This document shows, piece after piece, positions 1 to 8,271 of a stretch of DNA of 64,000 nucleotides. The DNA is taken from assembly GCF_025490915.1 (NCBI RefSeq), contig NZ_JANQBA010000004.1, forward strand, positions 83,536 through 147,535, read 5' to 3'. The number at the start of each line of letters is the position of its first letter. Position 1 is the stretch's first letter. The translations under genes were made by a program, and so were the position numbers. This stretch comes from Lacticaseibacillus parakribbianus (GTDB taxonomy: Bacteria > Bacillota > Bacilli > Lactobacillales > Lactobacillaceae). The notes below the pieces were generated by a model. The model saw only the letters and a program-made list of their open reading frames with translations, searched no databases and was not told the DNA's origin.

Positions 1-2
1 GC

Positions 3-605
3 TACTGGCTGACCACCGCAATCTGCGGCACCATCATGGCCCTGGGTGGCCTGCTGCCGCGCATCAACGACATTTTCAACTGGCTTTTGGACCTCAACGG
101 CATCGTCAGCCCATTTGCCACCTGCTTCCTGTTTTGGGCATTCATGGGCGCAAGGCGGCACTCCGACCGCTTCCCGACGCCGGATTACACCTACATCAAG
201 TCCGATAAGCTCGGCTTTCTCGTCGGACTGTGGATGTTTACCGTCACCTTCGCGCTAGCGGTGCTCGGGTTCTTCCCGACCGACGCCAACGCGCGGACCT
301 TCACGCTGATGCTGATCTTGAACATCGCCGTGCCGGTGGGGATGATCATCCTGGGCTTCACGATGCCGTGGCTGGCCAAGCGCCAGCAAAACCACGGCGT
401 CGCCTTCGGCCGGACCGCCTGGTGGGTGATCACCGCCGCCTTGGCCGTCGGGGTGGTGGCCGCCGTCGCTTACGGCGTCTTCATTCGCCTGCTGCCGCAC
501 AGCGGTGCCTTGGCCCAATGGGGGCTGACCGTTGTCCTGATCGCCGCCGGCCTGGCGCTGGTCGCCGGCGTGACCAAGCACGGTCGACTCGGGGTTCAGG
601 CGTAA
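3..605 (+). CDS. APC-superfamily amino acid permease, C-terminal part (5' truncated by window edge)
   Basis: Frame open from nt 3 (YWLTTAICGTIMALGGLLPRINDIFNWLLDLNG...), strongly similar to the C-terminus of the permease at 2254-3903. Confidence 0.85.
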   Translation, partial: YWLTTAICGTIMALGGLLPRINDIFNWLLDLNGIVSPFATCFLFWAFMGARRHSDRFPTPDYTYIKSDKLGFLVGLWMFTVTFALAVLGFFPTDANARTFTLMLILNIAVPVGMIILGFTMPWLAKRQQNHGVAFGRTAWWVITAALAVGVVAAVAYGVFIRLLPHSGALAQWGLTVVLIAAGLALVAGVTKHGRLGVQA

Positions 606-626
606 CCAACGCTTAGGCCCTCGGGC

Positions 627-655
627 TTGCCTGCTGACTTCAAAAGTTTTATGAT
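627..655 (+). promoter_or_regulatory. Putative sigma-A promoter for dsdA (TTGCCT - 17 nt - TATGAT)
   Basis: -35-like TTGCCT at 627-632, 17-nt spacer, -10-like TATGAT at 650-655. Confidence 0.5.
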
Positions 656-688
656 ATTGCAGACAGAAATAAAGTTCCCCGCCAGACT

Positions 689-725
689 AGTGGTGGCCGC
701 AGCAATTGCGACCACCACTTTTTTT
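689..725 (+). terminator. Intrinsic terminator-like hairpin between the putative promoter and dsdA
   Basis: AGTGGTGG...CCACCACT followed by a T-run. Confidence 0.65.
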
Positions 726-746
726 CGCGAGGCAGGAGGAGACGAC

Positions 747-2051
747 ATGAATCTCGAGCAACTGATCCAAACCGCCCCGGTGGTGGCCGACCTGGCCGCG
801 CAGCGCGAAACCCTATGGGTCAACCCCGACTACGGCAAGCCCGATCCGACGCTTGCGCTGACGGCGGCCGACCTGTTCGACGCCGAAGCGCGGCTGCACC
901 GCTTCGCCCCGTACATGGCCAAGGCCTTCCCGGAAACCGCGGCGGCTGGGGGCATCCTAGAATCACCGCTGCGCCGCATCGCCGCGATGCAGGCTCACGT
1001 GACCGCTCGCGAGGGGTATGCCCTGCCCGGCGCCTTGTACCTCAAGGCCGACAACGAGCTGCCGATTTCCGGCTCCATCAAGTCGCGCGGCGGCATCTAC
1101 GAGGTCCTCAAAATCGCCGAGCAAGTGGCGATGCAGCACGGCGACTTGGTCTACGGCGACGACTACGCCAAGCTCGCCGACCCCGCCTTCACGGCCCTGT
1201 TCGGCCGCTACGGCATCGCCGTGGGGTCGACCGGCAACCTCGGTCTGTCGATCGGCATCGTGGCCGCCAAGCTGGGCTTTCGCACCACGGTCCACATGTC
1301 CCAAGACGCCAAGCAGTGGAAAAAGACGCTGCTGCGCCAAGTCGGCGTCACGGTGGTCGAGTACCCGGGCAGCTTCACCAAGGCGATCACCGCCGGCCGC
1401 AAGCTGGCGGCGGCCGACCCCCGCACCTTTTTCATCGACGACGAAGGCTCCAAGGACCTGTTTTTGGGCTACGGCGTCGCGGCCATCCGCCTGCAAAAGC
1501 AGCTGCGCGACCAGCACATCCCAGTCGACGCGGACCACCCGCTGTTCGTCTACCTGCCGGCCGGGGTCGGTGGCTCGCCCGGCGGCACGACCTTTGGCCT
1601 CAAGACGATTCTTGGGCCGCACGTCCACGCGGTTTTCGCCGAACCGACGCACGTCCCTTCCGTCGTGTTGGGCATGGCGACCGGGCTGAACGACGGCATC
1701 GCGGTCGAAGACATCGGCCTGGACGGGCTGACCGAGGCCGACGGGCTGGCGGTCGGCCGGCCGTCGCGGCTGGCCGGCAGGGTGCTCAAGACCCTGCTGT
1801 GGGGCATCGCGACGTTCGCAGACGACCGCATCATGGCCTACACCGCCGAGATGATGGCGACTGAAAACCAGTTTCTGGAGCCCTCCGCCACCGCCGGCTT
1901 CGCGGCCCTGCGCATGGCGCAGCCGGCACTGGGCCGCCAGTTCCCGCTGGCCGCTGCGACACACATCGTCTGGGCCACCGGCGGGATGCTGGTGCCGGCC
2001 GCAGAGCACGCGCGTAACCGCCGCATCGGTGAGGCCATCCTGAACCGCTGA
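747..2051 (+). CDS. dsdA: D-serine ammonia-lyase (D-serine dehydratase)
   Basis: PLP-enzyme motifs NELPISGSIKSRGG, VGSTGNLGLSIGI, PAGVGGSPGGTTFGLK; RBS AGGAGG upstream of ATG 747. Confidence 0.93.
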   Translation: MNLEQLIQTAPVVADLAAQRETLWVNPDYGKPDPTLALTAADLFDAEARLHRFAPYMAKAFPETAAAGGILESPLRRIAAMQAHVTAREGYALPGALYLKADNELPISGSIKSRGGIYEVLKIAEQVAMQHGDLVYGDDYAKLADPAFTALFGRYGIAVGSTGNLGLSIGIVAAKLGFRTTVHMSQDAKQWKKTLLRQVGVTVVEYPGSFTKAITAGRKLAAADPRTFFIDDEGSKDLFLGYGVAAIRLQKQLRDQHIPVDADHPLFVYLPAGVGGSPGGTTFGLKTILGPHVHAVFAEPTHVPSVVLGMATGLNDGIAVEDIGLDGLTEADGLAVGRPSRLAGRVLKTLLWGIATFADDRIMAYTAEMMATENQFLEPSATAGFAALRMAQPALGRQFPLAAATHIVWATGGMLVPAAEHARNRRIGEAILNR

Positions 2052-2067
2052 TTCCGTATTCAAACCC

Positions 2068-2094
2068 GACCCGGCCGATGCCGGGTCTTTTTGC
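2068..2094 (+). terminator. Intrinsic terminator after dsdA
   Basis: GACCCGGC-CGAT-GCCGGGTC followed by TTTTT. Confidence 0.85.
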
Positions 2095-2185
2095 GTCAGA
2101 AATTTTTTCTGAAAAACTGCTTTCGTCGGCCTGCAAACTCGGGTAGAATAGCAAAGGACTTTTTGGACGCTAGGAGGACGACGCG

Positions 2186-2251
2186 ATGACGCGAAACAAG
2201 GCACCTTCCAGGCCGGCCGCTGCCTGTTGCACAGCCGCTACTTGGAGGTAA
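2186..2251 (+). CDS. Putative 21-aa leader peptide MTRNKAPSRPAAACCTAATWR upstream of the APC permease
   Basis: AGGAGG RBS 8-13 nt upstream; TAA stop ends 2 nt before the permease ATG and overlaps its SD region (TGGAGGTAACCATG). Confidence 0.45.
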   Translation: MTRNKAPSRPAAACCTAATWR

Positions 2252-2253
2252 CC

Positions 2254-3903
2254 ATGGAACCCGAAACAAAGCAAAAGCAATACATTCCCTGGGTCGTTGT
2301 CGGCCTGATGGATTTCGTCACCGTGATCGGTTTCGACGATATTATTTACAACTTCCAGAACCAAGGGCTCGTCGCCGTGACGTCCTGGGTTTTGATGACC
2401 ATTTTCTATGTCATTCCCTACAACCTAATCGTCGCCCACATGGGGTCGACCTTCTCCGAGCAAGGCGGCGGCATCACAAGCTGGATGCGCCAGGTCAACG
2501 GCGACACCGTCGGCTACTACGCCGCGTGGTTCTACTGGATCACCGGGCTGCCTTACGTCGTCGACGTCGCCAACTCGGTGGTCATCAGCTTCGGCTGGAT
2601 CACCAACGGCAACGGCGATATTCAAAGCCACATGGGCAACGCGTGGTTCGGCGTTTTCACCGCCGTGGTCTTCGTCTTGTTCATCTGGATTCAGCACTTC
2701 TTCAAGAACAAGTCGCTTGAGTGGATGTCGACCATCGGCGGCGGCGCGATGTTCATCATGACCGTGCTGTTCGTCGTGATGACCTTCGCCGGCCTGGCGC
2801 ATGGCAACCCGATTGCCACCCACCCGTTCAAGTTCAGCGCGTTCATGCCCAAGCACTTCTTCTCCTTGTCCTTCCTGTCAACGTTCGGCCTATTCGTCTT
2901 TGCGATGAACGGCTCGGAGCTGGCGGCCCCTTACACCGCCGACATGAAGCACCCGGCCAAGGACTTCCCCAAGGCCCTGAAGATGATCGCCATCATGACG
3001 ATGTTCCTGACGCTGCTCGGCACCTTCTCTTTGGGGGTCTACTTTAACGCCCACCACCTGCCCAACGACCTGAAAATGAACGGCTCCTACTACGCCTTTC
3101 AGGCCATCGGTCAGCAATTCGGGATGGGCAACGCCTTGATGTACCTGTTCGCCGTCGTGCAAGGCATCTACATGCTGGCGCAGCTGGCGGTGATCCTCGA
3201 CGCGTCGACGCGCGTGTTCTTGTCCGACGTCGCCAAGCGCTTCATGCCGCGGCAGCTGACCAAGAAGAACTCCGACGGCCTGCCGATCAACGGCTACTGG
3301 CTGACCACCATTCTCTGCGCCGTGATCATGGCGCTGGGCGGGATGCTGCCGAAGATCAACGACATTTTCAACTGGCTGTTGAACCTCAACGGCATCGTGT
3401 CGCCGCTGTCGACGATGTTCCTGTTTTGGGCCTACATGATGGTTCGCAAGCACTCGGACCGCTACCCGACCCCGGACTACACCTACATCAAAAACGACAA
3501 GCTAGGCTTTGCCGTCGGCACCTGGATGCTGGTGGTCACCTTCCTTTTGGCGGTGCTCGGGTTCTTCCCGACCGACGCCAACGAAGACACCTTCGCCTTG
3601 ATGCTGACGCTGAACATCCTGGTGCCAATCGGCATGGTCGCCCTGGGCTTTTCCATGCCTTGGATCGCCAAGCGCCAGCAGCGCGGTAACGCCTTTGGCC
3701 CCGGCACCTGGTGGGCCATCACCATCGTGGTTGCCTTGGCCCTGCTCGGCCTGGTCGGCTACGGCATGTACACCAACCTGCTGGTTCACCTCGCCAGCGC
3801 ATTGCGCTGGGTGCTGATCGTGATCGTCGACGGCGCCTTGCTGTGGCTGATCGCCCACTTCACCAAGGACGGCCGCAACGGCGTGGTCAACCAGGACCTG
3901 TAG
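2254..3903 (+). CDS. APC-superfamily amino acid permease (paralogue of the ORF at 3-605)
   Basis: 12-TM-like protein; GGAGG RBS before ATG 2254. Confidence 0.85.
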   Translation: MEPETKQKQYIPWVVVGLMDFVTVIGFDDIIYNFQNQGLVAVTSWVLMTIFYVIPYNLIVAHMGSTFSEQGGGITSWMRQVNGDTVGYYAAWFYWITGLPYVVDVANSVVISFGWITNGNGDIQSHMGNAWFGVFTAVVFVLFIWIQHFFKNKSLEWMSTIGGGAMFIMTVLFVVMTFAGLAHGNPIATHPFKFSAFMPKHFFSLSFLSTFGLFVFAMNGSELAAPYTADMKHPAKDFPKALKMIAIMTMFLTLLGTFSLGVYFNAHHLPNDLKMNGSYYAFQAIGQQFGMGNALMYLFAVVQGIYMLAQLAVILDASTRVFLSDVAKRFMPRQLTKKNSDGLPINGYWLTTILCAVIMALGGMLPKINDIFNWLLNLNGIVSPLSTMFLFWAYMMVRKHSDRYPTPDYTYIKNDKLGFAVGTWMLVVTFLLAVLGFFPTDANEDTFALMLTLNILVPIGMVALGFSMPWIAKRQQRGNAFGPGTWWAITIVVALALLGLVGYGMYTNLLVHLASALRWVLIVIVDGALLWLIAHFTKDGRNGVVNQDL

Positions 3904-3920
3904 TCCACCACGCCACCACC

Positions 3921-3955
3921 AAAAAACGTCGCAACCGGTCGGTTGCGACGTTTTT
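3921..3955. terminator. Bidirectional intrinsic terminator
   Basis: AAAAAACGTCGCAACC-GGTC-GGTTGCGACGTTTTT. Confidence 0.9.
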
Positions 3956-3975
3956 GTGTGATCAAGACCAAGCGG

Positions 3976-4218
3976 CTACTTGGGCCGCGAATCGTAGGCC
4001 CGTTTGGACTTGTAACCGGCGGCGAAGACCTCAAGCATCTTGGCCTGATGAGCCGAGGCGGTGGCCGGGCTGGCCACGCCGAACAAGTACCGGGCCCATT
4101 CGCGCTGGTAGCCCGGCGTCAGGGCGTTGAAAAAGGCCTGCGCCTCGGGCTGGTCCGCAAGCATTGCGGCCACCTTGGGAATGTCGGCCTCGTAAGCGGC
4201 CAGGGGTTTGTTAGGCAT
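3976..4218 (-). CDS. Small protein resembling the C-terminal part of YdeI/OmpD-associated family proteins
   Basis: MPNKPLAAYEADIPKVAAMLADQPEAQAFFNALTPGYQREWARYLFGVASPATASAHQAKMLEVFAAGYKSK; AGGAGG RBS. Confidence 0.65.
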   Translation of the reverse strand: MPNKPLAAYEADIPKVAAMLADQPEAQAFFNALTPGYQREWARYLFGVASPATASAHQAKMLEVFAAGYKSKRAYDSRPK

Positions 4219-4405
4219 GGGGTTCCTCCTTCGGTGACACGTCGCACGACCGACGCTCACCGTCTGTATTGTGTGCTGTCGCTTAGATCTCAGTAGACGA
4301 GCGGCCGTCATGCCACCCCGCGCCCGATCTGGCACCGACCTTGACCCGCCGCCGATCCGGTGCCAAGGCAATCAGTCAGGCGCAAGCGCGAGGCCTGACT
4401 TTCGC

Positions 4406-5131
4406 CTACCGCACCACGGTCCAGTCGTCCAGCGTCCGGCCGGCCGGATCCGCGAACTGCAGCCAGCTGTTGGTGGTGCCAAAGTACAGGAACAAGCCGA
4501 CCTCGTTGGTGCTTTTGAGCACCACGTCTTCGGTGGTGACGAAGTCCGGGCCGATGGCGGCCTGATGCTCGCCGCGCAGCTGCGCGGCAAACCGGGCGGA
4601 AAAGCCCAGGCTGCCGTCGGCGTTCAGGTCGGCCTCGGGCTTGAGCCGCGCCCCGGCGAGCAGGCGCATCTCGTTGCGCCGCTGCCAGTAAACCGTCGCC
4701 TGGGTGCCGGCGAAGGTCGTGGTGAACGGCACGGTGGCCACGGCCTTACGCCAGCGGTGCTGGGCCTTGGCCGGCCGCCGCTTCGTCGGGGTCAGCGCCA
4801 CCCCGAGCAGCGTCAGCACCGGCGTCAGGGCCGCCAGCAGGGCGGCGGCCGGCCGCTCTAGGTTGGCTGGCACCGGCTGCGCCGCGTAGGCCACCTTCGC
4901 GCCGGCCTGAGCGGCAATCGCCGCCGCCAGGTAACGCGCCGGCAGGTCCGCCGCCGGTTCGATGATCAGCGTGCGGGTGGCCGCCGCGACCGCGGTGTCG
5001 ATGCCCAACAGCGTGGCACCTGCCAGATACAGGCTGACGCTGCCCGCAACCGGCGGCTGGGACCCGGCCTGCAGGCGAATGATAGCGTGTTGCGTGGTCA
5101 CGGTCAGCGGGTCATTTTGCAAAGTTGCCAT
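4406..5131 (-). CDS. Hypothetical protein
   Basis: 241-aa ORF with RBS-like AGGAAGG upstream; no family recognised. Confidence 0.6.
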   Translation of the reverse strand: MATLQNDPLTVTTQHAIIRLQAGSQPPVAGSVSLYLAGATLLGIDTAVAAATRTLIIEPAADLPARYLAAAIAAQAGAKVAYAAQPVPANLERPAAALLAALTPVLTLLGVALTPTKRRPAKAQHRWRKAVATVPFTTTFAGTQATVYWQRRNEMRLLAGARLKPEADLNADGSLGFSARFAAQLRGEHQAAIGPDFVTTEDVVLKSTNEVGLFLYFGTTNSWLQFADPAGRTLDDWTVVR

Positions 5132-5147
5132 GGTGTCCTTCCTCCGG

Positions 5148-6272
5148 TCACTCGCTGAGCGGCCGGCCCTCTTTTTGCCAAGTTGCGTTGCGTATCAGGC
5201 GGTAGGCCGTCGCGGCCAGCGGCACCCCGAGCAGCATCCCCAAGATGCCGCCGAGTCCGGAGCCAATGGTAACGGCCGCCAACACCACGATGCCCGGCAG
5301 GCCGATGGAGCCGCCGACCACCCGCGGGTAGATCAGGTTGCCCTCAAGCTGCTGCAGCACCACCAGGTAAACCACGAACAACACGGCCTTCAAGGGGCTG
5401 ACCACGACGATCAAGACGAAGCCGATCGCCCCACCGATGTAGGCGCCGAGCATCGGAATCAGCGCCGTCATGCCGATGAACGCGCCGATCGAGCCGGCGT
5501 TGGGGAAGCGAAACAGCAGCATCCCCAGGGTACACAGCGTCCCGAGGATGAAGGCCTCGGTGACCTGCCCGACGATGAAGCGCGAGAACATCAGGTCGGC
5601 TTCGTGCAGCAGGTAGTGCAGCTTGGCCATGAACTTGGTCGGCAAAAAGGCGGCGCCGACGCGGTTCAGTCGGCTGCCGATGCCTTCCTTGCCGGCCACC
5701 AGGTAGATGGCGAAGGTGAAGGCCAAGATGAAGTTGACCACCCCGGAGAAGACGGAGCCGACCAAAGACAGCGAGCCGGAGAACAGCCCGGACACGCCGG
5801 CTGACAGGTACTTGGTGACCTTGGTCTGAATGCTGGTCCAGTCGATGTCGGCGCTTGCCAGCTTCTTGGTCAAGGCCGTCGCCTGATCGGACTTGGTCAG
5901 CCAGTCGTTGAGCTTGGTCAAGGTCTCGGGCAGACTGGTGAAAAAACCGTCAAGCGCCGCGATGAACTGCGGCACCACCAGGCGCAACACGCCGGCCAAA
6001 ATCACCACCGTCAGCACAATGGCGGCCACGATGGCGGCCGGCCGCCGCAGTTTCTGGGCGGCCTTGGCCTTAGCGTGGGGCCAAAACACCTTTTCCAGCC
6101 GCACCACGATCAGGTTCATGCAGTAGGCCAAAGCTGCGCCGATCACCAGCGGCGTCAACACGCTCAACAAGGTTTTGAGCCCCGCCCAAAGCTGGGCCGG
6201 ATACAAGATGACAAGCAGAAACACCGCCGCCCCCACGGCAAGGTGCAGAACTTGGGAACGGGAAATTTTCAT
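5148..6272 (-). CDS. AI-2E family (PerM/YtvI-like) membrane transporter
   Basis: Multi-TM protein with typical C-terminal IGGAIGFVLIVVVSPLKAVLFVVYLVVLQQLEGNLIYPRVVGGSIGLPGIVVLAAVTIG. Confidence 0.9.
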   Translation of the reverse strand: MKISRSQVLHLAVGAAVFLLVILYPAQLWAGLKTLLSVLTPLVIGAALAYCMNLIVVRLEKVFWPHAKAKAAQKLRRPAAIVAAIVLTVVILAGVLRLVVPQFIAALDGFFTSLPETLTKLNDWLTKSDQATALTKKLASADIDWTSIQTKVTKYLSAGVSGLFSGSLSLVGSVFSGVVNFILAFTFAIYLVAGKEGIGSRLNRVGAAFLPTKFMAKLHYLLHEADLMFSRFIVGQVTEAFILGTLCTLGMLLFRFPNAGSIGAFIGMTALIPMLGAYIGGAIGFVLIVVVSPLKAVLFVVYLVVLQQLEGNLIYPRVVGGSIGLPGIVVLAAVTIGSGLGGILGMLLGVPLAATAYRLIRNATWQKEGRPLSE

Positions 6273-6312
6273 AAGGAGCTCCTTCAATTAGATTAACGCC
6301 ATTATACCAAAC

Positions 6313-7683
6313 TCAAATCAGCTTGTTTTGGTACCACTTGTCGCCAGCAAAGCGCCGGATGAAGATGCCGCCGCGAACGCCCCACTCCAGGCCCATGATG
6401 GCGCAGACCCCGGGGACCCCGTAGCCCATGCGAACCGCGAAGACGTAGACGCCGACCACGCGAAAGGCCCACATCGAGGCCAAAGACACAATCGTGGTGA
6501 ACTTGCCGTCGCCGGCCGCTCGCAAGGCGTTGGGCAGCACGAAGCTGACGGTCCAAAACAGCAGGTGCATCCCGACAAAGATGCAATAAGATAAGAAGAT
6601 CACCGGCAGAATCGCCGGCGTCGGCGAGAACAGCCGAATGCCCGGCTTGAACAGCGCCAGCAAGAGCGAATCGCCCAGCACGAAGGCCCCGATGCCCAGG
6701 CCGACGAAGGACTTGGTGATTTTGCGGGCGTCCCTCAGGTTGTGGCGACCGACGCACTGGCCGACGATCGGCACCAGGGCCGTGCCCAAGGCGCTGGGGA
6801 TGATCTCAGACATCTGGGCCCAGGAGCCGACAATCGCGTTGGTCACGATGGCCTGGGTGCCAAGCATCACAATCATCATCTGAATCAGAATCTTGCCGCC
6901 GTTGAAGAACACGCCTTCCGCCGCGAAGGGGACGCAGACCACCAGCACCTTTTGGAGCATGCGCCAGTCGACGCGCCGCATCAGCCGCCAGGTCAAGGCG
7001 AACAAGTCGCGATGCGACGCCAGCATCCACACCGCCAGGGCCGCCGCCAGCCAGCGCGACAGGTTCAACGCGATGATCATGCCGACCACGCCCAGGTGCA
7101 GCCAAGTGATGGTGATCAGGTTGAAGCACAGGTACATCACGTTCATCGCAAGCGACAGCTGCAGCGAGTTCTTGGTGCGGCCGATGCCGCGCAGGCTACC
7201 GTTGGTGCCTTCGACCAGCGCCTCAAAGGGGTAGCTGAACAAGACGCCGAGCATGTACAGCCTGGCGTTTCGCATCACCGCCGGGCTGGCGGCGCCGAAC
7301 AACGCGCTGAGAATGCCGTTGTGCAGCAGCCCGAACACGACGGCCAGCACCAACCCGGTCAACACCGCGCCGTAAATCGTGCCGTTGACCACGTGGCCGA
7401 GCCGGCCGCGCTCGCCGGCCCCGAAGTACTGGGCGATCAGCACCGTGCCGCCGAGGCCGACGGCGACGAAGATCTGAATCAGAAACACGTTGACCGAGCC
7501 GACCATGTTGACGGCGCTGATGGCCGCCGCCCCGGAGCTTGCGATCATGGCGGTGTTCAAAAAATTGAACGACACCAGAAAGAACTGATCGACCACCACC
7601 GGCCCGAGTAGCCCGAACACCGCGCGGTAATCGAAGGTCTCCCCCGAAAAAAACCGCTGCAACAGCTGCCTGAATTTACCCAC
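6313..7683 (-). CDS. MATE family efflux transporter
   Basis: GPVVVDQFFLVSFNFLNTAMIASSGAAAISAVNMVGSV... 12-TM MATE-type sequence. Confidence 0.9.
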   Translation of the reverse strand: MGKFRQLLQRFFSGETFDYRAVFGLLGPVVVDQFFLVSFNFLNTAMIASSGAAAISAVNMVGSVNVFLIQIFVAVGLGGTVLIAQYFGAGERGRLGHVVNGTIYGAVLTGLVLAVVFGLLHNGILSALFGAASPAVMRNARLYMLGVLFSYPFEALVEGTNGSLRGIGRTKNSLQLSLAMNVMYLCFNLITITWLHLGVVGMIIALNLSRWLAAALAVWMLASHRDLFALTWRLMRRVDWRMLQKVLVVCVPFAAEGVFFNGGKILIQMMIVMLGTQAIVTNAIVGSWAQMSEIIPSALGTALVPIVGQCVGRHNLRDARKITKSFVGLGIGAFVLGDSLLLALFKPGIRLFSPTPAILPVIFLSYCIFVGMHLLFWTVSFVLPNALRAAGDGKFTTIVSLASMWAFRVVGVYVFAVRMGYGVPGVCAIMGLEWGVRGGIFIRRFAGDKWYQNKLI

Positions 7684-8044
7684 GACATCCTCCGTATTTG
7701 AAAGCCCTTGCGATTTAGGTCAATCGTACCCGATGCAGGGAAAAAAACAAGCCCCCGCCCCGGCAATCGCCACCGTGTCGCCTGCCGCCACCGCCCGTGC
7801 CGCTCACCGCGCCCCACTGCTGCAGCCCTGCCCCGCCGGTGGCGACCCCTCGGCGGCTCGCCACCGCCTGCGCAACGCGTCGCCCCGCGTGACGACGCCT
7901 CGGTCAGGCCACCGCCTCGCACGATGCTGCCCGTGTCGCTTGCGCCGTTCAGACGCCCCTCGCTCACGCCGCTCAGACGACGCCCCGATCCAGTCGCCGC
8001 CTCAGCTCGGCGCAGGGGCGACCGCCGAACGCCGCCACTAACGT

Positions 8045-8074
8045 TTGGCGCGGCGCCCGATGTGTGTTACACTT
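8045..8074 (+). promoter_or_regulatory. Possible promoter of the hflX leader (TTGGCG - 18 nt - TACACT)
   Basis: Hexamer match only. Confidence 0.3.
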
Positions 8075-8104
8075 ATCCTAGAAATTGAAAGGAGTCGATC
8101 CGCG

Positions 8105-8143
8105 ATGCGTTTGAAGACAGTGGCCACCCAGACAATTGGATAA
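8105..8143 (+). CDS. Putative leader peptide MRLKTVATQTIG upstream of hflX
   Basis: AAAGGAG RBS at ~8088-8094, ATG 8105, TAA 8141-8143, followed by hairpins and a terminator before hflX. Confidence 0.5.
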   Translation: MRLKTVATQTIG

Positions 8144-8202
8144 CTTGCGCCTAGTGCGCCACTGCAGCGAGTCGAATCTACGGGACCAGTCCGGTCAATA
8201 GA

Positions 8203-8227
8203 GGAAGCTACTGGGCTTCCTTTTTTT
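8203..8227 (+). terminator. Intrinsic terminator / attenuator in the hflX 5' leader
   Basis: GGAAGC-TACTGG-GCTTCC followed by TTTTTTT, located between the uORF and the hflX start codon. Confidence 0.75.
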
Positions 8228-8271
8228 GTGCCCAAAAAGCCGCGGCGGCGCCACCACCAAAGGAGAACTGT

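Noticed and set aside
815-1864. Long overlapping ORFs on other frames and strands (here and across most genes, e.g. 963-2204 minus, 18437-20140 plus, 38876-40516 minus)
   Set aside because: High GC creates long spurious frames; compositions (R/H/A/Q-rich), lack of RBS and overlap with recognisable genes mark them as shadows
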